Part shown: positions 1 to 9,900 of the stretch, one piece after another
Layout of the letters: each line of letters starts with the position of its first letter
Numbering within the stretch: position 1 is the first letter of the stretch
From: Polluticaenibacter yanchengensis
GTDB lineage: Bacteria > Bacteroidota > Bacteroidia > Chitinophagales > Chitinophagaceae
Direction of reading: 5' to 3'
NCBI GenBank assembly: GCA_027854065.1
Contig: JAQGEF010000023.1
Span: 1 to 62,677, forward strand
DNA length: 62,677 nt
The notes under the pieces: generated by a model
What the model was told of the DNA's origin: nothing
Database searches by the model: none
What the model saw: only the letters and a program-made list of their open reading frames with translations
Position numbers and translations under genes: made by a program

Positions 1-60
1 GCTCAAGCAATAAGATTAGGCTCAAATGACATTCAAACTATTTGTAAATTAATATCTTAA
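1..60 (+). CDS. 3' end of an unidentified CDS cut by the left window edge
   Basis: Frame 1 is open from the first base to a TAA at 58-60 and encodes 19 residues ending in TICKLIS. Nothing in this short tail identifies a family. It could be a real C-terminus of a gene starting to the left or simply a chance open stretch. Confidence 0.3.
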   Translation, partial: AQAIRLGSNDIQTICKLIS

Positions 61-263
61 GAATACAACAGCCGTACGTCCCAGGGAGGGGACAATAGTA
101 TGAGTGACATGGTTATGATAGTAAATCATTGACGAATAAATCAGCGTGAATCAGCAATTGTATTGTTTCTACGCCATCAGCGGAAAATACTCAAGCTATA
201 TATTAAGTGCCCCGAATTTGTGTAATAATACCCCAAATGTATAATAATAGAACTGCAGCTGAA

Positions 264-379
264 TGGCAGCCGGATTGGCAGTAGTAGCTGCGCCTGTGCG
301 TGGGCTTTTGTGTGATGGGCGCACTACTACAAAAAGCCGGAGCAACTGTTGAATAGCATGCCCACTGCTGATTGCCCCA
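264..379 (+). repeat. Dispersed palindromic element, copy G
   Basis: This lies in the gap before rnr (61-386), which otherwise holds nothing I recognise. It contains an inverted repeat with arms GTAGTAGCTGCGCC and GGGCGCACTACTAC. A segment CCGGAGCAACTGTTGAA resembles the right flank of the copy at 32538-32699. It ends in TTGCCCCAAATAAA, like the TAGCCCC right ends of the copies at 41.9, 51.1 and 32.5 kb. It is the most divergent member, so membership is an inference from the shared ends and palindromic design. Confidence 0.4.
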
Positions 380-386
380 AATAAAA

Positions 387-408
387 AGACTGCCTTTACG
401 GGCAGTCT
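387..408 (-). terminator. Rho-independent terminator of the rnr operon
   Basis: An 8-bp perfect stem (AGACTGCC / GGCAGTCT) with a 6-nt loop is followed on the minus strand by TTTTAT. It starts 8 bases beyond the rnr stop codon. Confidence 0.8.
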
Positions 409-415
409 CTCTAAG

Positions 416-2827
416 TTATTTCAATTTCCTTTTTACTTTCGGCGGAATTGGTGCGGAATCAGGAATCGATTTTTTGGATTTCTCTTTGGGCTTTACCGGT
501 GTTACTGTTCCGTCTTTGGCCACTTTTCCTTTCGTTTTATTCGTTACTTCAACGGCATTGGGAGTGGTTTCTCCTTTTGCCGGCTTATTCGCTTTTGCAG
601 CTTTAGTTTTCGGCCTGGCCGTTTTTGGTGCTACAACCGCTTCTTCCATCTTTTGCACCACTGCTTTTTTAACCGTTGTTTTTGCCTTAACAACTTCTTC
701 TGGTTTTATTTCTGCTGCAGCAGGTACTTTTTTAGTGGATTTTAGTTTCTTTTCATTCGTTACCGTTTTTTCTGCAGCAGGAACAGTCATCATTTCCTGG
801 TCGCCATTGGACTGACGCTTTGGTTCCCGTATCCATTGATAGTCTAACTGGCGGCGTTCTAAATTCGCATCTACTACTTTTATTCTTACAGGATCACCTA
901 TGCGGAACTTAATACCGGAATGAATGCCTACCAGTGTATAATCGCTTTCGATAAGACGGAAATCATCCACAAAGCTTAAATCACGGATACTGATCAAACC
1001 TTCACATTTGGTATCTACTGTTTCGGCCCAGAACCCAAAGCCTGAAACGCCTGTAACCACGGCGTCAAATTCATCGCCTACATAGTCCAGCATGTACTCT
1101 ACCTGTTTGTATTTATTGGCAGATCGTTCGCATTCCATAGCGGCACGCTCACGTTCGCTGCAATGTTTGCAACGGCCTTCCATATTACCTTCCTTGTTAC
1201 CCTTGCTATCCAGCGTACCGTCTATTATCTGCTGCATAATGCGGTGTACCATTACATCCGGGTAGCGGCGTATCGGGCTGGTGAAATGGCAATAGTCTTC
1301 GAAACCTAAGCCGTAATGGCCTATGTTTTCGGAGGTATACACTGCTTTTGCCATAGTACGGATGCCTAATTGCTCCAGGAGGTGCTGCTGTGGCGTTCCG
1401 TGTGCCTGCTTCAGCATTTCATTGAATGATTCTGCTATTTTATCGGGATCTGTTAAACTGAAAGTATAACCGAATTTCCTGGCAAGGGCCGCAAAAGGAA
1501 TCAATTTATCTTCGTCCGGTGTATCATGCACGCGGTATGGGAAGGGCACTGGTTTGCCGCGTTTTTCACCTATTTCTTTTACTTTTTCGGCAACGGTCCT
1601 GTTTGCCAGTAACATGAACTCTTCTATAAGTTTATGCGCGTCTTTGCTTTCTTTTACCACAATACCTACCGGCTTGCCTTTTTCATCTAATTTAAATCTT
1701 ACTTCCTGTGAGCTGAAATTGATGGCGCCGTTTTTGAAGCGGATACCGCGGTAATGCTTGGCTATTTTATCTAAGAGCAATATTTCTGCACTGTGATCCC
1801 CTGTGCCGGTTTCTATAATTTCCTGTGCTTCTTCGTAAGTGAATCTCCTGTCGCTCCTGATAACCGTTCTCCCTATCCACTTTTTCTTAATCTCGAATTT
1901 TGCATTGATCTCGAAAACGGTGGAGAATGCGTATTTATCTTCATCTGGTCTTAAGGAACATAATTCGTTGGATATTTTTTCGGGCAACATGGGATTCACC
2001 CTGTCCGGCAAATAAACACTGGTAGCACGTTCGTAAGCTTCTTTATCCAATGTAGTACCAGGTATTACAAAGTGGCTGACATCGGCAATATGAACGCCTA
2101 TTTCGTATAATCCTTTTCTTATTTCTTTGAAACTGATAGCATCATCAAAATCTTTTGCATCTACCGGATCAATGGTAAATGTGAGTGTACCTCTGAAGTC
2201 TTTTCGCTTTTTTAATTCTTCTTCTGTTATTTCTTCTGAGAAGCTGTTGGCATCTGCCATGGCCTCATTGCTGAACTTTAACGGGAACCCTTTATCTGTG
2301 AGCAACTGCCTCATTGCAAAATCCCCCATATCTTCGGGGCTTAACCTGCTGACGTATGTGGCGGAGGGGCGTTTATCGCCTCTTCCCCAGCTCTCGAACC
2401 TGGCGATGATCTTGCTGCCATTACTGATGTTTTCATCTACCGGTACATTGTACAATTCAAACTGCGGCATGGGCCTGTCTGAATCGGGCATGAATATCCA
2501 ACGTTTCGGATGTCCTAAGATAGTGCCTATAAACTCGGCCTGTTTGCGGCTAAGGATGTCCAATACAACGCCTTCGCGTTTCCTGTCACCAAGGCTGTCC
2601 CTGGTAATTTTTACTCTTACGGTATCGCCATGTAAGGCATGGTTAAAATCGTTTGGACGGATGAGGACATCTCCTTTTCCATCGTTCATTATGATATAGC
2701 CGATACCTGAACGGGTAATATCTATGACGCCTTCTACTTTATACGAGGCGCTGTTCCCGTTTTTAGAGGAGGAATGATGCGGCCTGGGTATATATTTACT
2801 TTTTTTGTTACTGTTTTTTCTTGCCAT
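416..2827 (-). CDS. rnr: Ribonuclease R (RNase II/R family 3'-5' exoribonuclease)
   Basis: This 803-residue protein degrades structured RNA processively from the 3' end. In order it shows an N-terminal winged-helix/cold-shock-like part (about 30-160), the RNB catalytic domain (about 205-540) and an S1 RNA-binding domain (about 580-665). The RNB acidic cluster is IDPVDAKDFDDA at 219-230, with the metal-binding aspartates at 220, 226, 228 and 229. SPIRRYPD, typical of the family, is also present. Residues about 670-803 are a low-complexity Lys/Ala/Pro/Thr-rich tail, a longer version of the basic tail known in RNase R. It is the last gene of a minus-strand operon; the lpxK stop is 2 bases upstream of its ATG. 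Confidence 0.95.
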   Translation of the reverse strand: MARKNSNKKSKYIPRPHHSSSKNGNSASYKVEGVIDITRSGIGYIIMNDGKGDVLIRPNDFNHALHGDTVRVKITRDSLGDRKREGVVLDILSRKQAEFIGTILGHPKRWIFMPDSDRPMPQFELYNVPVDENISNGSKIIARFESWGRGDKRPSATYVSRLSPEDMGDFAMRQLLTDKGFPLKFSNEAMADANSFSEEITEEELKKRKDFRGTLTFTIDPVDAKDFDDAISFKEIRKGLYEIGVHIADVSHFVIPGTTLDKEAYERATSVYLPDRVNPMLPEKISNELCSLRPDEDKYAFSTVFEINAKFEIKKKWIGRTVIRSDRRFTYEEAQEIIETGTGDHSAEILLLDKIAKHYRGIRFKNGAINFSSQEVRFKLDEKGKPVGIVVKESKDAHKLIEEFMLLANRTVAEKVKEIGEKRGKPVPFPYRVHDTPDEDKLIPFAALARKFGYTFSLTDPDKIAESFNEMLKQAHGTPQQHLLEQLGIRTMAKAVYTSENIGHYGLGFEDYCHFTSPIRRYPDVMVHRIMQQIIDGTLDSKGNKEGNMEGRCKHCSERERAAMECERSANKYKQVEYMLDYVGDEFDAVVTGVSGFGFWAETVDTKCEGLISIRDLSFVDDFRLIESDYTLVGIHSGIKFRIGDPVRIKVVDANLERRQLDYQWIREPKRQSNGDQEMMTVPAAEKTVTNEKKLKSTKKVPAAAEIKPEEVVKAKTTVKKAVVQKMEEAVVAPKTARPKTKAAKANKPAKGETTPNAVEVTNKTKGKVAKDGTVTPVKPKEKSKKSIPDSAPIPPKVKRKLK

Positions 2828-2829
2828 AA

Positions 2830-3918
2830 TTAAGGAATCTGGTTATTTACTCTATCGAATGTCCCGATAAAGCTTGTAATTAAATGATTGAATTCCTGCT
2901 GCTGGTTAAACAGGAACGCGGGTTGAATAGGTAGTGCATAAATGGGGATTTCATTTAAGAACTCTCCAAATTTCACTAAACGGACGGCATCTTTTTCCGT
3001 TGTAAGAATTATTTTATTATTACTTTTTATGTCATTGTATTCTTTTTCTATTTTCCGCCAGTCATCGATGGTGAAAATATGGTGGTCACTGAACGTTATT
3101 TCCCTGTAGCTTTTTACAGTGGCGTCCAGGAATTGTCTTAACGGCCTGGGATTGGCGATGCCGCAAACCAGCAGGACATCCAGGTTTTTGTTTAATGGTA
3201 GTTGTTCTTTTGTTATAAGGTCATAAGCGGCTCCGTATTCAATGCCTGTAAAAAATACGTTCTGCTCTTTGGTGGCGTTTATCTGCTTTAGATATTTTTT
3301 GCGCACCTCTTCTTTTAAGTCAGCCGGACATTTGGTTACAATAATTATTTCGGCCCTTTGCGCACTGGATTTATTGTCCCGTAAATCACCGGCGGGTATA
3401 TAGGAATCACTCCAATATGGTTTATCAAACGGGGTAAGCAAAATATTGAGGCCTGCTTTTATGGGACGGTGCTGGAAAGCGTCATCGAGGATAATGACAT
3501 CTGTTTCGGGCTTATCGTGGAGTAACTGGGGTACCGCCACGATGCGCTCTTCGCCTACCGCCACGTTTACTTTTGGAAACTTCAGATGGAACTGCATGGG
3601 TTCATCGCCTATTTCCAGGGCGGTAGTTTGTTCATTGGCCAGCAAATAGCCTTTTGTTTTGCGTTTGTATCCCCTGCTTAATGTGGAGACATTGTATGTT
3701 GGTTGCAATAAATTGATCAGGTATTCTACCATGGGACTCTTGCCGGTGCCTCCTAAACTGAGATTGCCAACACAGATGATCGGGAAATTAAAGCCTGTGC
3801 TACGCAGTATTTTTTTATTGTATAACCAGTTCCTTGTTTTTATGTATAACCACGCAACCAGGGCTACAGGATACAATATTACTTTCCGGCTATTGTTAAT
3901 CGAATTATTTAAACTCAT
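2830..3918 (-). CDS. lpxK: Tetraacyldisaccharide 4'-kinase
   Basis: LpxK is an inner-membrane kinase that phosphorylates the 4' position of the lipid A disaccharide precursor using ATP. The 362-residue product has an N-terminal hydrophobic helix (about 14-27) and a P-loop GNLSLGGTGKS at 51-61 with Lys60. The family motifs LSRGYKRKTKGY and DDAFQHRPI follow. Length fits the family (320-370). Its first codons overlap the end of the cyclo-ligase gene by 14 bases and its stop sits 2 bases before rnr, so the three genes are probably co-transcribed. Confidence 0.95.
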   Translation of the reverse strand: MSLNNSINNSRKVILYPVALVAWLYIKTRNWLYNKKILRSTGFNFPIICVGNLSLGGTGKSPMVEYLINLLQPTYNVSTLSRGYKRKTKGYLLANEQTTALEIGDEPMQFHLKFPKVNVAVGEERIVAVPQLLHDKPETDVIILDDAFQHRPIKAGLNILLTPFDKPYWSDSYIPAGDLRDNKSSAQRAEIIIVTKCPADLKEEVRKKYLKQINATKEQNVFFTGIEYGAAYDLITKEQLPLNKNLDVLLVCGIANPRPLRQFLDATVKSYREITFSDHHIFTIDDWRKIEKEYNDIKSNNKIILTTEKDAVRLVKFGEFLNEIPIYALPIQPAFLFNQQQEFNHLITSFIGTFDRVNNQIP

Positions 3919-4474
3919 ATATTCTATTGGGTGTTACACATATATCCAGGGGAATATCGTAACCATTCACATCATCAATTTTTTTTTCGGGTTCAAACAA
4001 ACAGAAACCTATTTTTAGTGTATCGGGCCTGCAATGTTTTAAAAATCTGTCATAAAAGCCTTTTCCATATCCTACCCGGTACCCTTTCTCATCAAAAATC
4101 AAAAGTGGGACGAGTACCACATCAATTTCTTCGGGGTTTAAAACCGTACCGGATACAGGCTGCATGATGCCTTTGACAACCTCCCAATTAATGAGTTCAT
4201 TATCAATATATGCAGTCATGCTGCTATCTGTAAAATCAGCTTTGGGATAAGCAAACAATTTACTCCCAAATGCTGTTGTTATTACTTTTTCAATCTCACT
4301 AATGTCTATTTCGTTTAATGCCTGTATGGATTTAAAACTTAAATATATAGCATTTAGTGGTAATGGCCATCTTCTTAAATGTTGTGCTATCCGGTTTTGC
4401 ATGCTTACAACATCCTTTTTATCTATTCCCAGTCTTTTCTCTCTATATTTTTGTCTTAACGCTTGTTTGTTCAT
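3905..4474 (-). CDS. 5-formyltetrahydrofolate cyclo-ligase
   Basis: This 189-residue enzyme converts 5-formyl-THF to 5,10-methenyl-THF with ATP, returning the storage folate to the active pool. The family signature is clear: basic N-terminus KQKYR/KQALRQKYREKR type, LVPLLIFDEKGYRVG, and the loop GYGKGFYDRFL near 138-148. Length is typical (180-200). It is the first gene of the operon with lpxK and rnr. A GGAGGAG stretch lies about 15 bases before the ATG and a TAGTTTTG box lies further upstream. Names in use are fau, ygfA or MTHFS. Confidence 0.92.
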   Translation of the reverse strand: MNKQALRQKYREKRLGIDKKDVVSMQNRIAQHLRRWPLPLNAIYLSFKSIQALNEIDISEIEKVITTAFGSKLFAYPKADFTDSSMTAYIDNELINWEVVKGIMQPVSGTVLNPEEIDVVLVPLLIFDEKGYRVGYGKGFYDRFLKHCRPDTLKIGFCLFEPEKKIDDVNGYDIPLDICVTPNRIYEFK

Positions 4475-4520
4475 ACGGACCTTCGCTCCTCCATACTAAT
4501 ATACAACTTTTAACGCATTA

Positions 4521-4528
4521 CAAAACTA
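4521..4528 (-). promoter_or_regulatory. Bacteroidota-type -7 box (TAGTTTTG) for the cyclo-ligase-lpxK-rnr operon
   Basis: TAGTTTTG on the minus strand matches the TAnnTTTG consensus and leaves a 5' leader of roughly 40 nt to the ATG at 4474. I do not see a clean -33 TTTG element, so this is a consensus match only. Confidence 0.45.
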
Positions 4529-4589
4529 AATACATTCATTTTGAAATTATTGAATCTGAGAAATATTTTATTGAATGCTTATGCCGGTT

Positions 4590-4790
4590 TCAGGCAATCG
4601 TATACCCAACATTCCTTCTGCACAGGGTACCAACTGTCTCCTTAAGTGCTCCTCCAATTAGTACCAGCATAAAAAAACGCTCTCCTAGTGCCTCTTTTAA
4701 TACCGGGAATTCTTAATGGTAATGATGTCTGCCACCTGTCTTTCATCCAGTTGTATGCAAAATCCATACCTTTTATTATTACAGGGACGA
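4590..4790 (-). pseudogene. Decayed remnant of an unidentified coding sequence
   Basis: The 430-base gap between the cyclo-ligase operon and the dehydrogenase contains minus-strand protein-like stretches in two adjacent frames. One carries YGFCIQLDERQVADIITIK (about 4716-4775). The other carries LGERFFMLVLIGGALKETV and runs to a stop at 4590. They are separated by stops and no start is visible, as expected after frameshifts. I cannot name the family. A chance reading is possible, but the composition looks more protein-like than random. Confidence 0.35.
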
Positions 4791-4906
4791 TTTATTAACA
4801 TCTTTGATTTGAATAAAAATTGTAGTTTCATGGTTCCTAATTATTACATTATCCTATATTAATATCCGGTTTCAGATGTTTTCTGACTGAGAGTGATTTA
4901 TTGATT

Positions 4907-5887
4907 ATGAAAGTTTTTATTACCAGGCAAATTCAACAGTCAGCAATAGATTTATTAGAAGCAAACAATATAGAAGTTACACAATACTTAAACGATGACC
5001 CTATCAGTAATGCGAACCTGATTTCGACACTTAAGGGTTATGATGGCTTACTGAGTGTGGGGCATGTTAATATTAACGAGGCATTACTAACGGCATCCCG
5101 GCACCTGAAAGGCATTGCTCTTATGAGTGTGGGTTATGACAATGTTGATATTGATGCTGCTACCAATTATAAAATTCCTGTGAGCAATACGCCGAATGTT
5201 TTAAATGAAGCGACTTCTGATGTGGCGTTTTTATTGATCTTAAATGTTTCCAGGAAAGCTATTTATCATTATAACCGTATTGTGAATGACCAATGGCACA
5301 ACTATAATCCTACCGCACACCTGGGTATTGATATTACTCATAAAACATTGGGAATTTTTGGTTTAGGCAGGATCGGCATATCGCTTGCGAGGAAATGTAA
5401 GGCGGCGTTTAATATGGATATCATTTACCATAACCGCAACAGGAACCCGGAAGCGGAGGCGTTGTTAGGTGCCAGATATGTCAGTTTTGATGAACTGCTG
5501 GAGCAAAGTGATATTTTATCTGTACATGCAAATTTATCTGTGGAAACGAATGAAATTTTTAATGCTGCGGCTTTTGACAAAATGAAACCGTCGTCTATTT
5601 TTATTAATACTGCCAGGGGTAAGCTGCATAATGAAACTGATTTGATACAGGCGCTTATTGAAAAAAAAATCTGGGGGGCGGGATTGGATGTTACTAACCC
5701 GGAACCGATGCATCATGATAATATTCTGCTTACGATGGAAAATGTATGTATTATGCCACATATCGGGTCTGCTACTGTTGAAACGCGTGATAAAATGGCG
5801 ATCATGTCTGCACAAAATATTATTGCGGCATTGAAAGGGAAACGAATGCCGCAATGTATTAATGTGTCGGTGTATGGTGATGAATAG
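4907..5887 (+). CDS. D-isomer specific 2-hydroxyacid dehydrogenase (glyoxylate/hydroxypyruvate reductase-like)
   Basis: This is a 326-residue cytosolic NAD(P)H-dependent oxidoreductase that interconverts 2-keto acids and D-2-hydroxy acids. The ATG at 4907 (MKVFITRQ) is preferred over a TTG two codons earlier because the family starts with this first beta strand. The Rossmann motif GLGRIG is near 152-157. The catalytic triad is visible: Arg in NTARGKL, Glu in NPEPM and His in MPHIGSAT. The closest-known relatives by pattern are glyoxylate/hydroxypyruvate reductases, but the substrate cannot be read from sequence. From residue 170 onward the gene is part of a perfect 773-bp tandem duplication; this copy is intact. 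Confidence 0.9.
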   Translation: MKVFITRQIQQSAIDLLEANNIEVTQYLNDDPISNANLISTLKGYDGLLSVGHVNINEALLTASRHLKGIALMSVGYDNVDIDAATNYKIPVSNTPNVLNEATSDVAFLLILNVSRKAIYHYNRIVNDQWHNYNPTAHLGIDITHKTLGIFGLGRIGISLARKCKAAFNMDIIYHNRNRNPEAEALLGARYVSFDELLEQSDILSVHANLSVETNEIFNAAAFDKMKPSSIFINTARGKLHNETDLIQALIEKKIWGAGLDVTNPEPMHHDNILLTMENVCIMPHIGSATVETRDKMAIMSAQNIIAALKGKRMPQCINVSVYGDE

Positions 5888-6183
5888 TTTTTCCGGAAGA
5901 CGATATAGAGATGCGGCCCTGTCGGGCCATTTTTTATTGGCGGACACTGGGGAAATGTTTTTAAACCCACCCCTGCCCCTCCAAAGGAGGGGAGAGAAAC
6001 ACGAGGCGTGTGGATGCTTGAGTAATAGAAATGAAATAAGGATATATGCGATTATTATCAATAGCCAGATTTATGAAGCTTTAACCTATTTCCTGCCTAC
6101 CTCAAGAGATGAGTATAAAGGGAGTCGTTTAGTTTTACCTATAATGATAAAAGCGCAACCGGTTTATATTTCCAGTTGCGCTT
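5411..6183 (+). repeat. 773-bp perfect tandem duplication, copy 1
   Basis: This unit covers codons from about residue 169 of the dehydrogenase, its stop, about 260 bp of downstream sequence and the stem of the transcription terminator. It is followed immediately by an identical copy. The junction shares only two bases (TT at 5409-5410, 6182-6183 and 6955-6956), so the duplication did not use long homology. The unit also contains a CCCCTCCAAAGGAGGGG hairpin near 5977-5993. Confidence 0.95.
6149..6183 (+). terminator. Terminator stem truncated by the duplication junction
   Basis: The arms AAAAGCGCAAC and GTTGCGCTT are present, but the junction replaces the T-tract with AATATGG. The copy-1 terminator has therefore lost most of its uridine run and may be weak; the second copy at 6922-6958 is complete. 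Confidence 0.6.
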
Positions 6184-6956
6184 AATATGGATATCATTTA
6201 CCATAACCGCAACAGGAACCCGGAAGCGGAGGCGTTGTTAGGTGCCAGATATGTCAGTTTTGATGAACTGCTGGAGCAAAGTGATATTTTATCTGTACAT
6301 GCAAATTTATCTGTGGAAACGAATGAAATTTTTAATGCTGCGGCTTTTGACAAAATGAAACCGTCGTCTATTTTTATTAATACTGCCAGGGGTAAGCTGC
6401 ATAATGAAACTGATTTGATACAGGCGCTTATTGAAAAAAAAATCTGGGGGGCGGGATTGGATGTTACTAACCCGGAACCGATGCATCATGATAATATTCT
6501 GCTTACGATGGAAAATGTATGTATTATGCCACATATCGGGTCTGCTACTGTTGAAACGCGTGATAAAATGGCGATCATGTCTGCACAAAATATTATTGCG
6601 GCATTGAAAGGGAAACGAATGCCGCAATGTATTAATGTGTCGGTGTATGGTGATGAATAGTTTTTCCGGAAGACGATATAGAGATGCGGCCCTGTCGGGC
6701 CATTTTTTATTGGCGGACACTGGGGAAATGTTTTTAAACCCACCCCTGCCCCTCCAAAGGAGGGGAGAGAAACACGAGGCGTGTGGATGCTTGAGTAATA
6801 GAAATGAAATAAGGATATATGCGATTATTATCAATAGCCAGATTTATGAAGCTTTAACCTATTTCCTGCCTACCTCAAGAGATGAGTATAAAGGGAGTCG
6901 TTTAGTTTTACCTATAATGATAAAAGCGCAACCGGTTTATATTTCCAGTTGCGCTT
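6184..6956 (+). repeat. 773-bp perfect tandem duplication, copy 2
   Basis: I find no difference from copy 1; the deduced peptides on both strands are also identical. After the repeat the sequence continues into the complete T-tract of the terminator, which shows that copy 2 carries the ancestral right flank and copy 1 the ancestral left flank. It is either a very young duplication or an assembly artefact. Confidence 0.95.
6187..6660 (+). pseudogene. Duplicated C-terminal half of the 2-hydroxyacid dehydrogenase
   Basis: An ATG at 6187, which is an internal Met codon of the parent gene (residue 170), opens a 157-residue frame identical to the C-terminal half of the gene at 4907-5887. It has the catalytic Arg, Glu and His. 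It lacks the N-terminal substrate-binding part and the GLGRIG nucleotide loop, so it cannot be an active dehydrogenase by itself. No promoter was created at the junction that I can see. Confidence 0.85.
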
Positions 6957-6958
6957 TT
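6922..6958. terminator. Bidirectional rho-independent terminator
   Basis: The arms AAAAGCGCAAC and GTTGCGCTTTT flank a 15-nt loop, with A- and T-runs on both sides. It can end transcripts from the left and from the minus-strand gene whose stop is at 6978. Confidence 0.8.
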
Positions 6959-6977
6959 ATTCAATCTCTTTTCTCTG

Positions 6978-9900
6978 TTAATTTGTACTTAAGAACCGGA
7001 GTGTTTTTGTTTCGCCATCTGCCAATACATGTACATAATAAACTCCTGCTGGTAAATATGGTAAATTGAGTGCCATTTGAACATTGCCTTTTGGCAGTGT
7101 TTGTTCGCTTTGATAAATGACCTGCCCGCTATTGTTAGTGATCCTGGCTGAAGCTTTGGCTGGCTGACGTAATAAAATCTGAACATTTAGAGTAGCGGCC
7201 CCCCTGATGGTTGTTTGTGATAACCCGACAATGCGGGTATTGAGGATATCGCCAAAGGTTACGGTCCTGATGGCTGAGTAAGTCCTGGAGCCATCTTTTT
7301 CTACAAACAAGATTCTATAATAATAGATACCTGCTGTTAACGGGCCATGATTATAATGGTACTGTAATTTGCCCTGAACGGCATTTACTTTATCTAAAGA
7401 CATGAACTGAATGCCATTGAGGCTGTATTCCACCTGTGAATAGGCTAATGTACCGACATCTGCCAATTCCCAGTTTAACTGGCTTGTTTTATTGTTTGCA
7501 ACAGCATTGAATGACAGCAGTTTCACCGGCAGCACGCTGCCACCGGAAATACCAAAGCTAAACAGGCTAAAGCTATTGACCACCTGCGTTTCTATGGTTG
7601 CAGCACTGCTATAACTTGTATAAGTATTTGGCAGTAATGTTCCGTAATAGGTGAAATTCCATGGTGCAAAACTTGGCCCGTTTTCTCTTTTTGCGATTAA
7701 TACGGCTGAACCACTTGCCGGGTCGAGGTAATCATCCGGAGACGGATCGTACCAATGAGTGCCTGTGGCAGGTATCGGGCTGTAATTCAGAGAGATTTTG
7801 CCATTTGTTGTTCCTCCGCTATTTCTATCGAATGCCCAATAACCGTGTTTGTTTAGTCCCATTAAATTTGGTCCTAATAATAAACCATTTGGTGGCAGGC
7901 TTGGGGTAAATGATGCTGTAAAATGATCTGTATTATTGGTTGTGCTGCCCGGAATGAATGTCAATGGCTGGTAAGCATCATAAGTATAGCCTGAGTGCCC
8001 TACCGGGAATACCAATGTATTGGTACCATTTATGTAGCGGCGAAGATTTCCCTGAACAAATGAGGTATTTGACCCTCCTGTAAAAGTTGCATTAGATGGC
8101 AGGATAATGACGCCGCTAGTGGTAGACGTTTCGATAATACCACTGGTCAACAGTAGTTGATTGCTAATAGTAAGTGGTATTGAAACGTTTACTCTACCTG
8201 AAGCTTTATTGATTTCTTTACTGTATAACTGGTAGGTACCGGTTCCGCTAATTGTTTGATTACCTGTGCCTGAAAGTAATAATTTCTCTGTATTATTATT
8301 TAATGCCAGTATTCCGTTATTCGTAATATTGCCCTGGACTTCGATGCCTGCTCCGTATATTGATGGCTGGTTAATATTAGGGGCAGTGCTAAGCGTGGAG
8401 CCACTGTTAATATTAAGATCTCCAAGGACCGTAAACCCGTTGACGCCTGTGCCTGTTATGTTGGTATGTACAGTGACGGGATTAGTAGCTGACGGAACGC
8501 CTGCAAATGTATTTCCAATGTTTAATGAGCCTTTAACTACTACCGGATTTGCTCCATTGAACGAGGTGGTAGTGGTTGGCGGATTCCAGCTATTCCACAA
8601 TGCTGTACCGGCAGCAGAGTTTACAAAATATAAATTCGGATAGTTCATGGTAACAGAGGCTGTGGAGGCGATGATACTTACATTGCCATCTCCGTTGTTC
8701 CAATATACCCAATTGGCCGTAGCTGGCATGGTGGCAATACCTGCTTCATAATTGTCCCTGTAATTTGATACACTGCTATTATTTGTTTTGATCAGTGTGC
8801 CATTGGTTCCCATTTGCCATTTACTATTATTATTAAAAGTAATACTATTGGCGCTATTTGACCTATCTAAAACAGTTCCATCTATGATATATTCCGCACC
8901 GGTAACATTTCCGGAAACAGAAAGCTGCCTGTTTACAGATATTTCTAAACTACCTGAGGTCTGAACCCAAAGTTTATTAATCTCCTGTGGCAGATCTAAA
9001 GTAATACCTGTATGCCCGATCCTTATTTCCTGGCTGTTTAAACTATTCGGATAAATACATGCACTGGCCCAGCCTGCGATACCATCTGCGCTTATCTGCC
9101 ATTTGCTGATATCTGTCCAGTTACCGCTACCGGCAGCTGTTCTGTAATAAGGTTGCGTGGTATATTTTGCTACGGCTGCATTTGTATATCTTTTACAAGC
9201 GGGACTTCCATTACTTACTTCACAGTAAAACTGGTAATCCTGCAATCCTGCAATGTTTCCTGTTAATGTAATAGACGGTAACCCTGCTGCTGAATGGGTG
9301 ACATCTGTTGGCAATCCTGAACTGATCAGCTGCCAGGTCGACTCTCCCGGTTTATTGAAATACCATACATAATTGATGGTAGAAGCGGGTGTTACAGTAG
9401 CTGTTGTTGATAATGTTAATGCGCCACAATTTATATCTGTTGGATGTACTGTTATACTTAAGTTAGAGCCGGTGGTTGATACAGCATGTGTGCCTAATAA
9501 TGAACAGTCATCAGACAATGTATTGGTCCATTCAGCAGCGTTAAAGGTTGCAGATGGTCCTGTTACCGTGCTTTTCCGGATCTGAACAAAGCCTGGGGAT
9601 GAGCTACAAGTACCATAGCCGGGATTATCCGCCCTGTCTATTACGGTAGCACCATTTAGTAACTGGATATAATCATTGCCGTTATAGCCATAACTTGTAC
9701 CACTCGGATTTAGATTGATGGTCCCAAGGCTACATATATTAGTTGCGGAGCCTATTAAAATGGTGTAATAGCTGTTATTGGCCACCGTTCCACTTAAACT
9801 AATGTCTGTTGTATTTGTTCCACAAGCGCTACCGATTGTTACTAACCGTATGGAATAGGTTGATAAATTGACTGATGCACCGGTACCATTAAAAATTTTC

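Noticed and set aside
264..379. Integron attC-like site
   Set aside because: Palindromic with variable centre, but lacks the 7-bp RYYYAAC/GTTRRRY core sites, and no integrase or cassette array is present.
372..815. 147-codon plus-strand ORF
   Set aside because: It is the complement of the low-complexity Lys/Ala-rich tail of RNase R; a hydrophobic shadow frame with no family resemblance.
2127..2699. 190-codon plus-strand ORF inside rnr
   Set aside because: Antisense to the catalytic region of a clear RNase R gene; no independent motif.
4357..4716. 119-codon plus-strand ORF overlapping the cyclo-ligase start
   Set aside because: Mostly antisense to the cyclo-ligase gene and its promoter; the better coding signal in the gap is on the minus strand.
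5534..6061. 175-codon minus-strand ORF, repeated at 6307-6834
   Set aside because: It is antisense to the dehydrogenase and appears twice only because the region is duplicated; Arg/Phe/His-rich shadow composition.
5862..6185. Plus-strand ORF in the duplicated downstream region (extended to 7069 in copy 2)
   Set aside because: It runs through the CCCCTCC hairpin and the terminator stem and has no homology-like pattern.
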